NCBI RefSeq assembly: GCF_018885265.1
Contig: NZ_CP076538.1
Location: 1,586,001 to 1,650,000 of the forward strand
Source: Amycolatopsis aidingensis
GTDB taxonomy: Bacteria > Actinomycetota > Actinomycetes > Mycobacteriales > Pseudonocardiaceae
Direction of reading: 5' to 3'
DNA: 64,000 nucleotides
Numbering within the stretch: position 1 is the stretch's first letter; each line of letters starts with the position of its first letter. Both the position numbers and the translations under genes were made by a program. Positions 1 to 6,835 of this stretch are shown piece by piece. The notes below the pieces were generated by a model. The model saw nothing but the letters and a program-made list of their open reading frames with translations. It had not been told where the DNA came from and searched no databases.

Positions 1-54
1 CGTGCCGAGCGCGTACGCCCCGAGTAGCGGTGCCTGGTGTCCCTGGCCGGTCAT
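1..54 (-). CDS. anti-sigma factor, N-terminal fragment (runs off the window)
   Basis: Only 18 codons are inside the window, reading MTGQGHQAPLLGAYALGT. The ATG overlaps the stop of the upstream ECF sigma gene by four bases (ATGA), so the two are translationally coupled. The His followed by LLGAYALG is typical of the start of zinc-binding anti-sigma factors (ZAS/RslA type), which sequester a co-transcribed ECF sigma factor. Position and motif support this; the rest of the domain (the HxxxCxxC zinc motif) lies outside the window, so identity is inferred. Confidence 0.7.
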   Translation of the reverse strand, partial: MTGQGHQAPLLGAYALGT

Positions 55-599
55 GCCGGTACTCCTTCCCACGCCGCCCGCCGATCGGCAAGCGCCGCCC
101 GCAGCGCCCGCAACGCATGATGCGAGCGGGACTTGACCGTTCCCTGCGGAATGCCGAGGATCCGCGCGGCCTCGGCCACGCTGCGGTCGTGGAAGTAGAT
201 CTCGAGCAACACGGTCCGATGGTCGTCGGAGAGTTTCTCGATGGCGCCGAGCACGCTCATCGAGTCCACCACCGTCTGCGCGTGATCCCCGTGCACCGGG
301 GTCGTCGCGGGGGACTCGGCGACCTCGGTTGGCCGCGCCGCCCGCGCCCGTGCCCTGTCGATCACCAGGTTCCTGGCCACGGTGAACAGCCAACCGCGGA
401 TCGAGCCCTCGGTCGAGGCGAGTGACTCCGCATTGCGCCAGGCCCGCATGAGCGTCTCCTGCAACACGTCCTCCGCGGCCGCGCGGTCACCGGTCAGCCG
501 GACCGCGTACGCCAGCAGCGCCTTGCCGTGTTCCTCGTAGAGCGAGCGGACCAGCGCCTCGTCCCTCGACGCCGCCCTGCGGGCAAACAGCCTCGCCAT
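51..599 (-). CDS. ECF RNA polymerase sigma factor, SigL-like
   Basis: An extracytoplasmic-function sigma factor of 182 aa. Region 2 is visible around residues 20-85 (LYEEHGKALLAYAVRLTGD, then AEDVLQETLMRAWR and the WLFTVARNLVIDRAR -10 recognition segment). Region 4 is around 125-175 (IEKLSDDHRTVLLEIYF, then GIPQGTVKSRSHHALRALR). It resembles mycobacterial SigL in both regions. I chose the ATG at 599, preceded by GGGAG at 5 nt. An in-frame GTG at 650 is unlikely because it falls inside the predicted -10 of the gene's own promoter. It is coupled to an anti-sigma gene by a 4-base overlap, the sigL-rslA arrangement. Autoregulation is suggested by a TGAACC-N17-CGTGTC promoter just upstream. Confidence 0.9.
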   Translation of the reverse strand: MARLFARRAASRDEALVRSLYEEHGKALLAYAVRLTGDRAAAEDVLQETLMRAWRNAESLASTEGSIRGWLFTVARNLVIDRARARAARPTEVAESPATTPVHGDHAQTVVDSMSVLGAIEKLSDDHRTVLLEIYFHDRSVAEAARILGIPQGTVKSRSHHALRALRAALADRRAAWEGVPA

Positions 600-645
600 G
601 CCGACTCCCTGGTTGGCCACGCCGCCGTTTCCGGCGGTCGTTGCT

Positions 646-674
646 GACACGGAGCACGGGGTGGCCGCGGTTCA
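646..674 (-). promoter_or_regulatory. ECF-type (SigL/SigK-like) autoregulatory promoter
   Basis: On the minus strand TGAACC (674-669) is followed after 17 bp by CGTGTC (651-646). This matches the -35 TGAACC and -10 CGTGTR described for the SigK/SigL class of ECF factors. It would start transcription near 639, 40 nt before the sigma ATG at 599. Its position directly upstream of a SigL-like gene suggests autoregulation. Sequence match only. Confidence 0.6.
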
Positions 675-705
675 AATCTCGCCAGGGCACACCGGGAAGC
701 GCAGG

Positions 706-1947
706 TCAGCTCGTGGTCTCGGCCAGCCTGCCGGCGAGGTAACGGCGTTCGGCCTCGGTACCGGCGAGTTCGATGGCCTCCCGGTAGGCGTCCGCGGCCT
801 CCGCCGCCCTGCCGAGCCTGCGGAGCAGATCGGCCCGGGTGGCCGGGAGCAGGTGGTACCCGGCCAGTTCCCCCGCGTTCGCCAGGCGTTCCACCAGCTC
901 CAGCCCGGCTTCCGGGTGGTACATCCCGACGGCGACGGCCCGGTTCAGCTCGACCACGGGGGAGGGCGCCTCCCTGGCGAGCCGGTCGTAGAGCCCGGCG
1001 ATCTGCGGCCAGTCGGTGTCCGCGGCGGTTTTCGCGGTGGCATGGCAGGCCGCGATCGCGGCCTGGATCTGGTACGGCCCGGCGCGCCCCCGCTGCAAGG
1101 CGAGGTCCAGCAGGGCCACCCCCTCGTCGATCTTCTCGGTGTCCCACTGATCACGCCGCTGTTCCTCCAGCGGGATCAGCTCACCTCCGGCACCGACCCT
1201 GGTGGCCCGGCGGGCATCGTGCAGCAGCATCAGGGCGAGCAGGCCGCTCGCCTCCGGCTCCGCCGGCATCAGCTCGGCGAGCAGGCGGGCCAGCCGGATC
1301 GCCTCGGCGCAGAGGTTCTGCCGGACCAGGTCGGTCCCGGCCGTGGCCGTGTACCCCTCGTTGAACAGCAGGTACAGCACGCCGAGCACGGCCGCCGTCC
1401 GGTCGGCCAGCAGGTGGGCCGGCGGCACCCGGTAGGGGATGCCCGCATGCTGGATCTTGCGCTTGGCCCTGGTCAGGCGTTTGGACATGGTCGCCTCGCT
1501 GACCAGGAAGGCACGTGCGATCTCGGCCGTGGTCAGCCCGGCCAGGGTGCGCAGGGTGAGTGCGACCCTGGCTTCGAACGCGAGTGCCGGATGGCAGCAG
1601 GTGAACATCAGGCGCAGCCGATCGTCCGGCACACCGCTGTGCGCCTCCTCCTCAGCCTCCGACGGCTGGGGATCGGCCAGCAGCGCCGCCTCCCGCAGCT
1701 TGGCCTCGCCCACCGCCTCGCGGCGCAGCCGGTCGGTCGCCCTGTTCCGGGCCACGGTGGTGATCCACGCACCCGGACTGCGCGGCACGCCTTCCTCCGG
1801 CCAGCGCCGCAGCGCCTGCGCGAAGGCCTCCTGCGCGCATTCCTCGGCGAGGTCCCAGTCGCCGGTCGTCCGGATCAGCGTCGCCACGACCTGCCCCCAT
1901 TCCTGGCGGAACGTCGCCGCGACGGCCTGCTCGATCTTGCTTGTCAC
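706..1947 (-). CDS. ECF42-family sigma factor with C-terminal TPR-like extension
   Basis: Sigma factor of 413 aa, about twice the size of an ordinary ECF factor. Region 2 lies in residues 10-80 (WDLAEECAQEAFAQALRRW, GAWITTVARNRATDRLRR) and region 4 around 115-175 (CCHPALAFEARVALTLRTLAGLTTAEIARAFLVSEATMSKR is split here by the family's FTCCHPAL motif). The remaining ~230 residues form the helical, TPR-like SnoaL-free extension with the conserved LYLLFNEGYTAT motif of the ECF41/42-like, DUF6596 group. Start is GTG; no in-frame ATG is better placed. ECF42 genes usually sit beside a YCII/DGPF protein, and none is present here. No anti-sigma gene accompanies it; in this family the C-terminal extension is thought to act as the regulator. 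Confidence 0.88.
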   Translation of the reverse strand: MTSKIEQAVAATFRQEWGQVVATLIRTTGDWDLAEECAQEAFAQALRRWPEEGVPRSPGAWITTVARNRATDRLRREAVGEAKLREAALLADPQPSEAEEEAHSGVPDDRLRLMFTCCHPALAFEARVALTLRTLAGLTTAEIARAFLVSEATMSKRLTRAKRKIQHAGIPYRVPPAHLLADRTAAVLGVLYLLFNEGYTATAGTDLVRQNLCAEAIRLARLLAELMPAEPEASGLLALMLLHDARRATRVGAGGELIPLEEQRRDQWDTEKIDEGVALLDLALQRGRAGPYQIQAAIAACHATAKTAADTDWPQIAGLYDRLAREAPSPVVELNRAVAVGMYHPEAGLELVERLANAGELAGYHLLPATRADLLRRLGRAAEAADAYREAIELAGTEAERRYLAGRLAETTS

Positions 1948-2049
1948 CGTCGGTGCATCGCTCCCTTCCCGCCGTCCACAGTGGCGCTGCGAGCAGCGTA
2001 CGCCCGACCGGTGACAAGAAAGGGCGCGTCGCCGGGGACAGACGGTTTG

Positions 2050-2682
2050 TCAGTAGGACACGCCGACCTCCGCCCGTACCGCCGCCGGTTCGGCCGCCAG
2101 CGCGAGCATGGCGTGTGCCAGGTCAGCGCGGGAAAGGGTGTGCCCGCCCGGCACGTTCCCGCCGATCCGCTGCCGGTAGCGCCCGGTGTGCGGGCGGTCC
2201 AGCAGCCGGGGCGGGCGCACGATCGTCCACTCCGCCTCGCTGCGGCGTAGCTCCTCCTCCATCCGGCCAAGGTCGGCGTAGGCATCCCGGAATACCCTGC
2301 GTACCAACGGGACGAGCAGCACCTTGCCGAGCAGGGGCTCCGCAGCGGGAGTCGGGCCGACCGGCACCGCGCTCACCACCACCAGCCTGCGGGTGCCTGC
2401 CTCCGGTAGCGCGCGCAGGATCGACCGCACCGCCGTGCTGGCGATATCGCCCCGCCGCCTGCTCGCCGCCAGCGCGGAGAACACCGCCTCCGCGCCCTCC
2501 AGCGCGGGCCGTAGCGCATCCGGATCGGTCACCTCCGCGGTCAGCACCGTGAGGGCCGCGTGCCGGACCGGCAGCCGGGCGGGATCCCGTACCACCGCCG
2601 TCACCTCGTGCCCTGCCGCCAGCGCCTGCCGGACCAGTTGCGTTCCAGTGCCACCGGATGCCCCGAACACCGTGAGTCTCAT
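2050..2682 (-). CDS. NAD(P)H-binding NmrA/SDR-like oxidoreductase
   Basis: A 210-aa atypical short-chain dehydrogenase of the NAD(P)H-binding (NmrA-like, PF13460) type. The dinucleotide-binding glycine motif GASGGTGTQL is at residues 7-16, followed by a basic residue after strand 2 (VVRDPARL), which fits NADP(H). No Tyr-x3-Lys catalytic pair is evident, as usual in this family, so it may be a quinone/NADPH sensor or an epimerase-like enzyme rather than a classical dehydrogenase. It is divergent from a TetR gene whose operator-like palindrome lies in the shared 79-bp promoter region, so it is the probable target of that repressor. Confidence 0.85.
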   Translation of the reverse strand: MRLTVFGASGGTGTQLVRQALAAGHEVTAVVRDPARLPVRHAALTVLTAEVTDPDALRPALEGAEAVFSALAASRRRGDIASTAVRSILRALPEAGTRRLVVVSAVPVGPTPAAEPLLGKVLLVPLVRRVFRDAYADLGRMEEELRRSEAEWTIVRPPRLLDRPHTGRYRQRIGGNVPGGHTLSRADLAHAMLALAAEPAAVRAEVGVSY

Positions 2683-2698
2683 CAGGGTCCCTTCCTGG

Positions 2699-2750
2699 TT
2701 GGTGCGTGTTCACCCGGCACGATATCCTGGTGGGTAAGTACTCACTCACC
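2699..2750 (+). promoter_or_regulatory. TetR promoter and near-palindromic operator
   Basis: A promoter-like pair TTGGTG (2699-2704)-18 bp-TATCCT (2723-2728) is followed at once by a 22-bp near-palindrome at 2729-2750 centred on AGTACT, in which 9 of 11 base pairs match. The GGAGG ribosome site of the TetR gene starts right after it. A repressor bound here would block its own gene and probably the divergent NmrA-like gene. Confidence 0.55.
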
Positions 2751-2761
2751 GGAGGACTCCG

Positions 2762-3376
2762 ATGTCATCGCAGCAGGCGCGGCCGACCCGGCAACGCATC
2801 CTGGACGCCGCGGAGCAGCTGATGCGCAACGTCGGGCTGGCCAAGGTGACCACCAAGGAGATCGCCCAGGCGGCCGTATGTTCCGAGGCCGCCCTTTACA
2901 AGCACTTCGTCAGCAAGGAAGAGCTGTTCGTGGTGGTGCTACAGGAGCGGCTGCCCCCGGTCGGCACCTTGCTTGCCGAGCTCACCGCGGATCCCGGCGG
3001 TAGGTCCACAGTGGAGTGTCTGGTGGACGTCGCTCGTGAGGTCACGGAGTTCTACGCCTCGACCGTGCCGATCACCGCCTCGCTGTTCGCTGAGCCCGCG
3101 CTGCTGCGGCGTCATCGGGACGCCATGCGGGCGCTGGACAAGGGGCCGCAGAAACTGCTCGATGCGCTGGCCGGTTTCCTGTATGCCGAGCGGCGGCGGG
3201 GCCGGATCGGTCCGGACGCCGATCCGGATGCCGCCGCGGCCGCCCTGCTGGGCGCCTGTTTCCAGCGCGCGTTCCTGAGCCACTTCTGGGCGGTACCCGA
3301 CGACTCCGCGGCACTGGACGCCTTTGCCCGCGGGGTCGTGCGCACCGTGGCGGAGGGTATCCGGCCCGCGTTGTAA
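2762..3376 (+). CDS. TetR/AcrR family transcriptional regulator
   Basis: A 204-aa repressor. The N-terminal helix-turn-helix occupies residues 8-55 (RQRILDAAEQLMRN, then TTKEIAQAAVCSEAALYKHF with the typical YKHF end). The C-terminal ligand domain is variable and gives no clue to the inducer. ATG start with GGAGG 7 nt upstream. It is divergent from the NmrA-like oxidoreductase, with a near-palindrome between them, so local repression of that gene and autorepression are likely. Confidence 0.92.
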   Translation: MSSQQARPTRQRILDAAEQLMRNVGLAKVTTKEIAQAAVCSEAALYKHFVSKEELFVVVLQERLPPVGTLLAELTADPGGRSTVECLVDVAREVTEFYASTVPITASLFAEPALLRRHRDAMRALDKGPQKLLDALAGFLYAERRRGRIGPDADPDAAAAALLGACFQRAFLSHFWAVPDDSAALDAFARGVVRTVAEGIRPAL

Positions 3377-3405
3377 CTACACCGACTAGTCGGTACAGTA
3401 ACTAC
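3371..3405 (+). promoter_or_regulatory. promoter with TetR operator inside the spacer; leaderless start predicted
   Basis: TTGTAA (3371-3376) and TACAGT (3394-3399) are 17 bp apart. The spacer holds a perfect 14-bp palindrome ACCGACTAGTCGGT (3381-3394), flanked by direct copies of GTAACTAC at 3373-3380 and 3398-3405. The -10 ends 7 nt before the GTG at 3407, so the transcript would begin on the start codon. The layout fits repression by the TetR protein encoded immediately downstream. Confidence 0.7.
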
Positions 3406-3406
3406 G

Positions 3407-3958
3407 GTGAGACCGAGTTCGAGAACTGCGATCCTGCGGGCCGCCGTACGTCTGGCGGAACGCAGCGGTATCGCCAGCCTCACCCTGGACGCCGCCGCGC
3501 AGGAAGCCGGGCTGAGCAAGGGCGGGCTGATCTATCACTTCGCCACCAAGGAGCAGTTGATGCTCGCCGTGGTCGAGCACATCACCGGCTGCTGGGACGA
3601 GGAGATGTGTGCTGCACTGGGCAAGCCGTTCGAGGAGGCGGGTCCCGCGGAGCGAGTGGTGGCTTACACCACCGTGGTCGCCGGTAGCACCGCGAGCCGG
3701 GCGGATCTTGCCGTGCTGGTCGACTCCGTGCACGACGCGAGCCTGCTCGCCCCGTGGCATGCCTTGCTCAGCAAGTGGATCGGCAGCCCACCGGCGCGGC
3801 CGCGGCCCGCGGAAGTGGACCGCGTGGTGGCCCGGCTGGCCGCCGACGGGCTGTGGATGGCCGAGGCGACCGACACCACGGGGTTCGGCGCGAGTATGCG
3901 GACGGCGGTGGTGGCCAGGATCGGCGAGCTGGCCTGCTCGGAAGGGAGCCGGGCGTGA
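3407..3958 (+). CDS. TetR family regulator of an SMR efflux operon
   Basis: A 183-aa TetR protein with a clear N-terminal HTH (AAVRLAERSG, TLDAAAQEAGLSKGGLIYHF, residues 8-50) and a C-terminal domain of the TetR_C_6 type. The GTG start has no Shine-Dalgarno sequence, but a good promoter places the mRNA 5' end on the GTG, so it is probably leaderless. Its stop overlaps the start of the first SMR gene (GTGA), making regulator, SMR1 and SMR2 one coupled operon. A perfect palindrome between -35 and -10 is the likely autorepression site; the inducing compound is probably a cationic substrate of the pump (inference). Confidence 0.92.
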   Translation: MRPSSRTAILRAAVRLAERSGIASLTLDAAAQEAGLSKGGLIYHFATKEQLMLAVVEHITGCWDEEMCAALGKPFEEAGPAERVVAYTTVVAGSTASRADLAVLVDSVHDASLLAPWHALLSKWIGSPPARPRPAEVDRVVARLAADGLWMAEATDTTGFGASMRTAVVARIGELACSEGSRA

Positions 3959-4299
3959 ACAAGTGGTTCCTGCTGGGCAGCGCCATCCTGCTGGAGGTGG
4001 TCGCCACCCTCGCACTGCGGGCAATGGACGGCTTCAGCCATCCCTGGTGGCTGATCGCGGTGGTCGCGGGCTACGGCGGTGCCTTCGTGCTGGTCGCCAA
4101 GGTGCTCGCGGCCGGGATGCCGGTCGGGGTCGCCTACGGCATCTGGGCCGCCTCCGGGGTCGCGCTCACCGCGGTCGCCGGTGCCGCGATCTTCGGCGAC
4201 GACCTGACCTGGCCGATCACCGCCGGGATCGCGCTGGTGATCGGCGGGGTGCTGCTGGTGGAGATCGGGTCGCAGCGGGCTTGCAGGGGCCGGGCATGA
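3955..4299 (+). CDS. small multidrug resistance (SMR) transporter, subunit 1
   Basis: A 114-aa four-helix membrane protein of the SMR family (EmrE/QacC/SugE). The start GTG overlaps the TetR stop; a longer reading in the same frame would run inside the TetR gene and is not credible. The essential membrane Glu in helix 1 is present (AILLEVVATLALR, Glu about residue 13), as is the family sequence MPVGVAYGIWAASGVALTA in helix 3. These pumps exchange protons for lipophilic cations, or guanidinium in the Gdx subtype. It is followed by a second SMR gene with an ATGA overlap, so the pump is probably a heterodimer, as in EbrAB or YkkCD. Confidence 0.93.
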   Translation: MNKWFLLGSAILLEVVATLALRAMDGFSHPWWLIAVVAGYGGAFVLVAKVLAAGMPVGVAYGIWAASGVALTAVAGAAIFGDDLTWPITAGIALVIGGVLLVEIGSQRACRGRA

Positions 4300-4625
4300 C
4301 CTGGTTGCTGCTCGCCTGCGCGATTGTGCTGGAGGTCGTGGCCACCCTCTCGATGAAGGCCTCGCACGGTTTCACCAGGAAGGCCTGGATCGTGCCGGTT
4401 GCGTTGGGCTACCTCGGAGCCTTCACCCTGCTGGGTGCGGTACTGGCGCGCGGGATGCCGGTCGGGGTCGCCTACGGCGTATGGGCGGCCTCCGGGGTCG
4501 CACTGACCGCCCTGCTCGGCCGCCTGATCTTCCGGGAGCCACTCAGTTTGCTGATGGCCGCCGGTGTCGTGCTGATCGCGGGCGGGGTGCTGGTGATCGA
4601 ACTCGGTGCGCAGGCCGTGGCCTGA
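4296..4625 (+). CDS. small multidrug resistance (SMR) transporter, subunit 2
   Basis: A 109-aa, four-helix SMR protein, closely similar to the preceding subunit: helix 1 reads CAIVLEVVATLSMKASHGF with the essential Glu, and helix 3 shares MPVGVAYGVWAASGVALTA. The ATG overlaps the stop of subunit 1 (ATGA). The two proteins differ in loop charge (RKAW, LIFREP here; fewer basic residues in subunit 1), which is what lets paired SMR proteins insert in opposite orientations. Role: proton-coupled export of small cations, controlled by the TetR gene at the head of the operon. Confidence 0.93.
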   Translation: MTWLLLACAIVLEVVATLSMKASHGFTRKAWIVPVALGYLGAFTLLGAVLARGMPVGVAYGVWAASGVALTALLGRLIFREPLSLLMAAGVVLIAGGVLVIELGAQAVA

Positions 4626-4741
4626 GATAGGACCCATTCCTGGGGTATCACTCAGCGGGACGTAGTGGTTTCACCGGCGCGTTTGTACTTTTCTACCGCA
4701 CCGGCCGCGACCCCGAAGCCGGCAGATGCGGAGGATCCGTC

Positions 4742-5200
4742 ATGGAAAAGCAGCGAAGATCCATCGTGCCGGTTGTCGTCAAGGCGACGGCGCCGGTATT
4801 CCTGGCGGCCGGGCTCGCGCTCGTCCCGGTCGGCACGGCCAGCGCGCAGCAGCCGAACTGCAACGGTATGCCCGCGACGCAGGTTGGTACCGCCGGGGCC
4901 GACGTGCTGTTCGGCACCGCAGGGCAGGACGTGTTCGTCACCCTGGCCGGAAACGACATCGTCTTCGGCCTCTCGGGCAACGACATCGTCAACGGCAACG
5001 CGGGCAACGACACGCTGAACGGCGGTGCCGGTATCGACAACCTCGACGGCGGCGCAGGCAACGACATCGTCAATGGCAACGCGGGCAACGACACCTTGAC
5101 CGACCCGGCCGGAGTGGACGCAGGCAATGGCGGCGCGGGCGGGGCCGACCGGTGCGACTCCCGGTTCGAGGCGATCGCCAACTGCGAGATCATTTTCTGA
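4742..5200 (+). CDS. small secreted RTX-type calcium-binding repeat protein
   Basis: A 152-aa protein with a Sec signal peptide (basic MEKQRR, hydrophobic stretch, cleavage probably after GTASA near residue 35). Residues 48-125 are built from nonapeptides of the [12 protein letters not shown] / GGAGNDxx type, the calcium-binding parallel beta-roll seen in RTX proteins. Two cysteines near the C-terminus (residues ~138 and ~147) could form a disulfide. There is no C-terminal RTX type I secretion module or enzyme domain, so it is a stand-alone repeat protein. A GGAGG lies 7-8 nt before the ATG. No obvious partner gene; function unknown. Confidence 0.85.
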   Translation: MEKQRRSIVPVVVKATAPVFLAAGLALVPVGTASAQQPNCNGMPATQVGTAGADVLFGTAGQDVFVTLAGNDIVFGLSGNDIVNGNAGNDTLNGGAGIDNLDGGAGNDIVNGNAGNDTLTDPAGVDAGNGGAGGADRCDSRFEAIANCEIIF

Positions 5201-5300
5201 CCGGGTTGCGGAGATCGCGGAGTCAGGCCTTCTTTCGGGTGGCAGAACGAGTGGCCGGTCCCGCCGTGGCCGGCCACTCCCGTCCGGCTGCCGACCGCCG

Positions 5301-5714
5301 CTACAGCACCGCCACCCTGCGCAGGGCCACCGCCGCGGCCAGCGTGTCCGGTACCACCCAGCACGCCTCCACCATGCCGTCCCGGACCGCGAGGGACACG
5401 GCGAAGTCCAGCACGAACCGCGCATTGGTCGCGCGGACCCGGCAGCGCGCGCTGCCGATCACCATGGCGTCCTCGTCGTCGACGATCAGCCTGCGCACGG
5501 TCAGCGTGTCCAGCCCGAACACCTCGTGGAACCCGAGGACGAAGGCCTCCAGTTCGCGCCGGGTGCGGGTGCCGTTGCCGAGCGAAAGATGGGCCGGAAC
5601 CGGGCCGCGCCATTCCAGGCGTGGCGCGAACAACCTGGCGACTCCCGCGGCATCGGCCGCGCCGAACCTGCCAAGTAGTGACTGCACGAGTTTGAGCGTG
5701 GAAGAAGCCACCAC
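5301..5714 (-). CDS. NTF2-like/SnoaL-like domain protein
   Basis: A 137-aa protein with the cone-shaped NTF2-like fold: an N-terminal helical pair (LVQSLLGRFGAADAAGVARLF) followed by strands with LEWRGP, a central VFGLDTLTVRRLIVDDEDAMVIGSARC (split: strand 3 and 4) and a C-terminal VSLAVRDGMVEACWVV. Such proteins are small-ligand enzymes (cyclases, isomerases) or binding proteins; no catalytic dyad can be assigned. GTG start. It stands alone, facing the RTX gene. A palindrome ACACTA-A-TAGTGT lies 52 bp upstream. Confidence 0.7.
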   Translation of the reverse strand: MVASSTLKLVQSLLGRFGAADAAGVARLFAPRLEWRGPVPAHLSLGNGTRTRRELEAFVLGFHEVFGLDTLTVRRLIVDDEDAMVIGSARCRVRATNARFVLDFAVSLAVRDGMVEACWVVPDTLAAAVALRRVAVL

Positions 5715-5765
5715 CGGCCAGACACCCTTCTCCGCGGTCGCCGTCCCCCAGCCTACCGGAAACCG

Positions 5766-5778
5766 ACACTAATAGTGT
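5766..5778. promoter_or_regulatory. 13-bp palindrome upstream of the NTF2-like gene
   Basis: ACACTA-A-TAGTGT has perfect 6-bp arms. It lies 52 bp before the GTG of the NTF2-like gene, and on that strand TAGTGT would also read as a -10. The rest of the 5715-5998 gap holds a 6-bp hairpin (CCTTTC-GGG-GAAAGG, 5792-5806) and an AT-richer stretch before the crp gene. Confidence 0.35.
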
Positions 5779-5888
5779 GGTGCCGTTGGTTCCTTTCGGG
5801 GAAAGGGGCGGCACTAATCCGGTCGCCCGATCAGAGCAATAAACCGGGAGTACGGCCTGATCTACTACTCGCGTTTCACCTGTTCGCG

Positions 5889-5900
5889 TTCAAAATTGAA
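5889..5900. promoter_or_regulatory. palindrome upstream of the Crp-like gene
   Basis: TTCAA-AA-TTGAA, perfect 5-bp arms, about 100 bp before the Crp-like ATG in the least GC-rich part of the gap. It could be an operator, but the motif is not one I can assign to a named regulator. Confidence 0.3.
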
Positions 5901-5998
5901 ACTTTTCGCCACACTTGCCGGAATAGGGTGTACTGCCGTCGATCGCGTGCCATAGTCGGCGATGCCGTGAACGTCGACATCGCAGGGGGTTGCTGATC

Positions 5999-6706
5999 AT
6001 GGAAGGTAGCGGAGTGGGCGAGCAGGTGGCGGCGGATCCGCGCCGCCCGTTCCTGGATCGTCTCGACCGCAGGTCCAGCGAGCAGCTCCGCGGCCTGGGC
6101 ACCCCGCAGCGGTTCTACCGGGGGGATGTGCTGATGCGGCAAGGCGAGCCCGGCGAGTTCGTGATGCTGCTGACCGAGGGGCGGGTGAAGATCACCGGGC
6201 AGGGCCGGGAGGGCTCGACGGTCATCCTGGACTTCGGTATCCGGGGCGACCTGTACGGCGAGATCGCGGTCGTGGCCGGTGGTACCCGGCTCGCCGATGT
6301 GGTGGCGATGGGCCCGGTCGAGGTCAGGCGGATCGCGGCCGTGGAGTTCCACCATTTTCTCGATCAGTTCCCGAGCGCGACCAAGGAACTGTTGGTCAGC
6401 ATCGCGCGGAGATTCCTGGTGGCGCAGGCGCAGCGCAAGGTGCCGAGGAAGACGAGCCCGCTCAGCCGGGTGGCGGAACGGCTCTCCTACCTGGTGGACA
6501 TCTGCGGGGTGGCGACCCAGCAGGGCTGGCTGATCGATATCCCGTTGAGCCAGAGCGAGCTCGCGCAGTTCGTCCCGCTCGGCCGGACCGTGGTGGCGGA
6601 GGCGCTGGAAAGCCTGCGCACCCTCGAGGTGATCACCAGCTCCCGGATGACCATCGTGGTCACCGACCGGAGCAAGCTGGATACACTACACCGGCAGCAG
6701 GTGTGA
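5999..6706 (+). CDS. Crp/Fnr family transcriptional regulator
   Basis: A 235-aa regulator with an N-terminal cyclic-nucleotide-binding beta-roll (residues ~15-130; FYRGDVLMRQGEPGEFVMLL, then YGEIAVVAGGTRLADV in the phosphate-binding cassette position) and a C-terminal Crp-type winged helix (SQSELAQFVPLGRTVVAEAL, residues ~180-205). No Fnr-type N-terminal cysteine cluster is present, so it does not look like an oxygen sensor. I chose the ATG at 5999, with AGGGGG 9 nt upstream; a TTG at 5990 lacks spacing. The next gene encodes a divergent nucleotide-cyclase homologue, and a TGTTC-N6-GAACA site with Crp-like spacing lies between them. This suggests a ligand-producing enzyme and its receptor side by side. 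Confidence 0.92.
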   Translation: MEGSGVGEQVAADPRRPFLDRLDRRSSEQLRGLGTPQRFYRGDVLMRQGEPGEFVMLLTEGRVKITGQGREGSTVILDFGIRGDLYGEIAVVAGGTRLADVVAMGPVEVRRIAAVEFHHFLDQFPSATKELLVSIARRFLVAQAQRKVPRKTSPLSRVAERLSYLVDICGVATQQGWLIDIPLSQSELAQFVPLGRTVVAEALESLRTLEVITSSRMTIVVTDRSKLDTLHRQQV

Positions 6707-6744
6707 CGTAGAGCACACCGGACGGGGGAGATTACTCGCCGATA

Positions 6745-6760
6745 TGTTCAGTGGCGAACA
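6745..6760. promoter_or_regulatory. candidate Crp-family binding site
   Basis: TGTTC-AGTGGC-GAACA: 5-bp inverted arms with a 6-bp gap, the same spacing as the classical TGTGA-N6-TCACA site. It lies between the Crp-like gene and the cyclase gene, 76 bp before the cyclase ATG. A -10-like TACTGT is at 6809-6814. Confidence 0.5.
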
Positions 6761-6835
6761 GAACTCTCGCCGGCTACTCGACAGACTTCTCCCTGCGGAC
6801 TGATCGAGTACTGTGCCGGTACAGGGGAGGGCTTC

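Noticed and set aside
600..650. GTG at 650 as start of the SigL-like sigma factor
   Set aside because: It overlaps the predicted -10 of the gene's promoter and has no ribosome site; ATG at 599 has GGGAG.
3005..3015. TCCACAGTGGA palindromes inside genes (also near 10154)
   Set aside because: These lie in coding sequence and reflect common codons (TCC ACA GTG GAx); only the intergenic 40266-40280 copy with extended arms was kept.
5766..5794. GGAACC upstream of the NTF2-like gene as an ECF promoter
   Set aside because: No CGT-type -10 at 16-18 bp; the palindrome explains the site better.
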